Source: Anaeromyces robustus
Lineage: Eukaryota; Neocallimastigomycota; Neocallimastigomycetes; Neocallimastigales; Neocallimastigaceae
DNA length: 62,500 bases
Assembly (NCBI GenBank): GCA_002104895.1
Contig: MCFG01000214.1
Span: 17,501-80,000, forward strand
Reading direction: 5' to 3'
This document shows positions 58,743 to 62,500 of this stretch, piece after piece. Each line of letters begins with the position of its first letter. Position 1 is the first letter of the stretch. Both the position numbers and the translations under genes were made by a program. The notes below the pieces were generated by a model that worked only from the letters and a program-made list of their open reading frames with translations, was not told the origin of the DNA and ran no database searches.

Positions 58743-61700
58743 CTTCATTTTCTTTATCTTTATCTTTATCTTTATCTTTTTCTCTCTCTTTTTTTTTTTA
58801 TATTTCCCTATTATATTAATTAATGTTTTATTATATATTGTTTATATATTATTATAATTATTATGATTGTTATTAACCATTATTAATATTATTCATATTA
58901 TCATTTTATTACTTATTATAATAAATAGAACTTTATCAATTTAATGTAGTGGTTCCTGTTGATAAAGATACAACAGGTGTAGGGTTAAAAGTAAATAATG
59001 AAGTAATGAAATTGGATAATACAAATTATCCAATTTGGAGAGGAGAATTGAATTTGGGTGAAAATGTACCCTATCATTATATTACTTATAGCTTGAATAA
59101 CAATAATGAACTTATCGATGAAGAATCATTTGATAGATTAGTTCAACCCATAAATAAGGATTCAAAAGTATTAATAAATGAATTTTTTAATAGAACTAAA
59201 ACCATAAATCAACATCCAGGTCTTACTATGGTATCAAATAAAGAAGTAAATAAAAATTCAGAATTATTCAATGATCAATTTATATCTACTATTTATTTAA
59301 CAGGAGATATGGATGTATATGAAAGTTTAGTTAATGCTCATATTGCGGATAAAGAAATTATTCCTTTATTAAATGTCAGTGCTACCGTCATTACTCCATA
59401 TTCCATGAATAAATATCATAATTTATTATTAGAAGTTAACGCTATTGCTGATCTTATAGATACGGATGTTTATTATACAACTTATTATTCTAATAAATAT
59501 TATTTCCGTAATCATCATAATAATAAAAAAACTTCTTATTTTCTTTCCTATAAGGACTATAGTTCCTTTGAACCATTATCTTCAAATGATAATGATAATA
59601 ATAATAAAAATAATATTAATAATAATCATTTTTTTAATAAAACAAGTATTCAACTTTTATCTACTTCTTCAGATAATGTTATGGTTCGTAATAAAATGTA
59701 TTCAGATATGTGTAATTTTCTTGAAATACCATCTGCTCAAGTAGCTTTTACACGTGTATATTTCAATAATGAACCTTTAGGATTTTATTTAATAAAAGAA
59801 AATCCAAATCTTCAATATTTTGAAGAAAATTATAAAACTTCTGAAATGTATAGTCAAGTTAATAGTCAATATTCTCAAATGAAATATATTGGTGATTTTT
59901 CTTTAAATGATAATCCAGATACTGCTTTATTAAATAATGAAGAAACGGATAATTATCCTGGTTATTGGTATCAAGGTAAAGAAAATCCTGAAATTTATCA
60001 TTCCAAAGATGATCTTGCCTCCTTATTTAATAAATTTAGAGTACCAAATTCTTTAAAAGATATTAAAAATACTTTTGAAGTGGATTCCTTTTTAAAAAAT
60101 ATGGCCTTAGATTATATTGTTAATAATCAACATGGTTATTTATATAATGGTACCAATTATTTTTTATATCAAGATGAAGTAAGTAATTTAAAAAAAAAAA
60201 AATTTTTTTTTATTTTATAATAAAATAAATAAATAATTTATGATAAGAAAAAAAATTTTTTTTTATTTTATAATAATAATAAATAATTTATAACAAAAAA
60301 AAAAATTTTTTTTTGTTTATAGTAAATTATTTATGATAAGAAAAAAAAAATTTTTTATTTTTTTATTTTTTTTAATAAAAAATAATTTTATACCAAAAAA
60401 AAAATTTTTTTTGGTTATTGTAAATTATTTATGATAAAAAAATTTTTTTTATTTTTTTTAATGATAAATAATTTATAACAAAATTATTTTTGTTTATATA
60501 TTTTTTTATTAATAATAAATAATTATGATAATAAATAAAAATACTAATTTATTACTTTATATTTTTTTATATGTATCTTTTTTTTTTTTTTTTTTATAGA
60601 AAAAACATTGGAATTATCATGAAGGATATTATTCTGCTCCATTTGATAATTGGAGTCAAAATTATACATATACTGAATATGAAAAATTTCGATTTGTAGG
60701 AAAAGGTAGACATGATATTGAAAGACCAGCATTTGATTATTTAATGAATTTTTCCAGTGAAAAAAATAATTTTAAATCTTATATAAGGTATATTACCTAT
60801 AATACTGTTGGATCAAAAGAATTTTATAATAGAATGGATAGTATTTTTAATATGATTCGTGATGATATAAAATGGGATATTTTACTTGAACTTTCTCCTG
60901 GTAATACGGATGTAGCTATTGAAAATAGTATAAAAAAAAGAGTATCTAATATTGATGATGATTATACTTCTTTGAAAGGATTTATTGATGAAAGACAAGG
61001 TGAAATTCTTAAAAGTTATGGTAATATTAAATTATTTAATATTTATTCCATTTTTACGACCGTTTTTTTGGTTTCTTTTGCCATTGTATTCTTACATAAT
61101 GTTTATGCTGTTTTCATTAATCCTTTGATATGGTGTTTCTCTAATAAAAAAACAAGAGTACTACCTTTTACTTTTTTCAAACTTTGGTGTATTGCTTTAG
61201 GTATATTATTACTCCTGGTCTTTATCCTTTATATAGCTATTAAAAATAATTATAAGTTGAACTTTATCAAGATAATTCATCGAAAAATCTTCAATTATAT
61301 TATTAATTATTATGGTACTTATGAAGTATTACTGATCGTATTTAATATTATCTTATGGCTTATATTGAATCGTGAAAACTTTCTTGTTTTATTGGGTGCT
61401 CCATTTGTACGTTGGCCTTCCTATAAAAAACGATTATATAGTAATTCTAATGGAACGCATAGTTCCTTTACCCTTCATAATAAAGAAAATGTAGATGATA
61501 TTTATGCGGATACTAGTAATATGCTTGATAATAGTGATATTGTTAGTACGGCTAGTTCTGATACGATTACTACGGATACGGTTACTACAGATACCGTTTC
61601 TTACAATACTATTTCTAGAAGTATTGATAATAATAATTATTCCTATCTAAATTATAATACTACTACTACTAATGTCTATAATGATTCCAATTATTATATT

Positions 61701-61859
61701 AATATTTATAATGATTCCAATTATTATATGAGTTCAAATAATAATACTTATAATGATTCTAGTATCCTTGTTAATAATAGTAGATATCTTAATACTTCTA
61801 CTACTAACAATAATAATAGTAGATATCTTAATACTTCTACTACTAACAATAATAATACA

Positions 61860-61913
<54 letters not shown>

Positions 61914-62500
61914 AGTAACATTCTTAATCAATATAGTTCTATTCTTAATCATAATTCTAAAACTCCTAGTCATGATGATAGTGATACTTTAAATTCAAAA
62001 ACAGAATTAAAAAATCAAAAGAGTATGAATAGTTTATCCGTTAAAAATCAACGTAGTATGAATAGTATATCCTTAAAAAATCAACGTAGTAGGAATAGTT
62101 TATCTGTAAGTTATAGAATGAACTCTAAATCGGATTTAAAAAATCAACGTAGTATGAATAGTTTATCCGTCAATCATAGTAGTGCTAATAGAATAACTAG
62201 ACGTAGTTATATTTCTGATAATATTATTCTTAAAAATACTGATGTTACGAATAATCATGAATTTTCCAATGATGGCATAGAACAATATAATAATCAATAT
62301 AGTATTAGAATTCTTACTAATGATAACAACAACAATAATAATAATAATAATAACAATTGTATGTTTGATCTTGAAAATATTGAAACTGTTGTCAATGATA
62401 GAAATCCAAATTATTTAGATGTAAGAAATATGTCACAAATTACTCGTTCAGTAAGTGAAAAACTTAGTTGTCATCGTTATGGTAGTATTGCCTCTAAAAA
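58424..62500 (+). CDS. CotH-kinase-like membrane protein (runs off the window)
   Basis: Exons 58424-58493, 58929-60178 and 60600 to at least 62500, with GT-AG introns (GTAAATA...ATAG and GTAAGTAA...ATAG), give 1,073+ aa. Exon 1 is a signal peptide. Exon 2 starts with a beta-rich domain (YQFNVVVPVDKDTTGVGLKV..) and then the CotH-like core. This has VMVRNKMYSDMCNFLEIPSA and VYFNNEPLGFYLIKE (matching RNKLA-DL...V-LNG--LG-YLL-E) and NGTNYFLYQDE. In CotH kinases the next strand carries a metal-binding D-D motif (YDFD type); here it reads YYSAPFDNWSQ, so activity is doubtful. Exon 3 adds three hydrophobic segments (about 586-612, 632-654, 680-697) and a long Asn/Ser/Thr-rich, presumably cytoplasmic region. 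That region has repeated (K/L)NQ(R/K)S-M-NS(L/I)S(V/L) motifs. The open frame reaches the window edge. What follows is unknown; fusion to a membrane glycosyltransferase would be a hypothesis only. Confidence 0.86.
61857..61912. repeat. (AAT)n tract inside the CotH coding region
   Basis: About 18 AAT codons encode an Asn run. It follows two copies of a 54-bp unit encoding SRYLNTSTTNNNN (about 61779-61855). Confidence 0.9.

Overview
The window is about 62.5 kb of extremely AT-rich eukaryotic DNA. Coding islands are separated by kilobases of poly-A/poly-T and short AT microsatellites. The gene families and style point strongly to an anaerobic gut fungus (Neocallimastigomycota). I see a secreted GH11 protein, CotH-kinase proteins, a chitin-binding subtilisin with Cys-rich repeats, a periplasmic-binding-protein/7TM receptor relic, ankyrin and LRR proteins, few short introns, Asn tracts and A/T-ending codons. 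This assignment rests on recognised families and composition, not on a database search. No rRNA, tRNA or CRISPR was found.

Layout. 1-4.6 kb: gene-free satellite-rich DNA. 4.95-6.14 kb (+): two-exon secreted alpha/beta hydrolase. 8.4-9.0 kb: ankyrin relic. 11.5-13.8 kb (+): broken SBP-7TM receptor gene. 15.6-16.5 kb (+): GH11 protein lacking the xylanase thumb. 20.4-21.7 kb: decayed coding-like islands. 23.2-24.0 kb (-): a three-exon, four-helix membrane protein that only appears when introns are removed, with a decayed copy of its 3' end beside it. 27.5-28.0 and 46.4-46.8 kb: two copies of a dispersed repeat.

28.5-36.7 kb is a mosaic of repeats around one secreted LRR gene (32.3-33.7 kb, +). 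It holds an inverted truncated copy (36.4-35.9 kb, -), a scar of a third copy, a Mutator-like (MULE) element with iterated terminal motifs and a transposase tail, an unoccupied paralogous site for that element, and stray element ends. 38.6-42.0 kb (-): 1,134-aa subtilisin with a hevein-type chitin-binding domain and Cys-rich repeats. 43.0-43.4 kb (-): 5' stump of a CotH gene, ending about 90 bp from a stray MULE end. 48.2-50.3 kb (+): ankyrin protein, with a decayed tandem copy at 51.85-52.5 kb. 58.4 kb to the edge (+): CotH-like membrane protein that continues beyond the window.

There is no operon or obvious pathway. The common themes are secretion and the cell surface (hydrolase, GH11, LRR, protease, CotH) and rapid birth and death of repeat-rich families. 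Relics of most of these families lie beside or between the intact genes. Several are broken at microsatellites or homopolymers. Four promoters share a TATA box followed 15-23 bp later by a TTCA-containing block.
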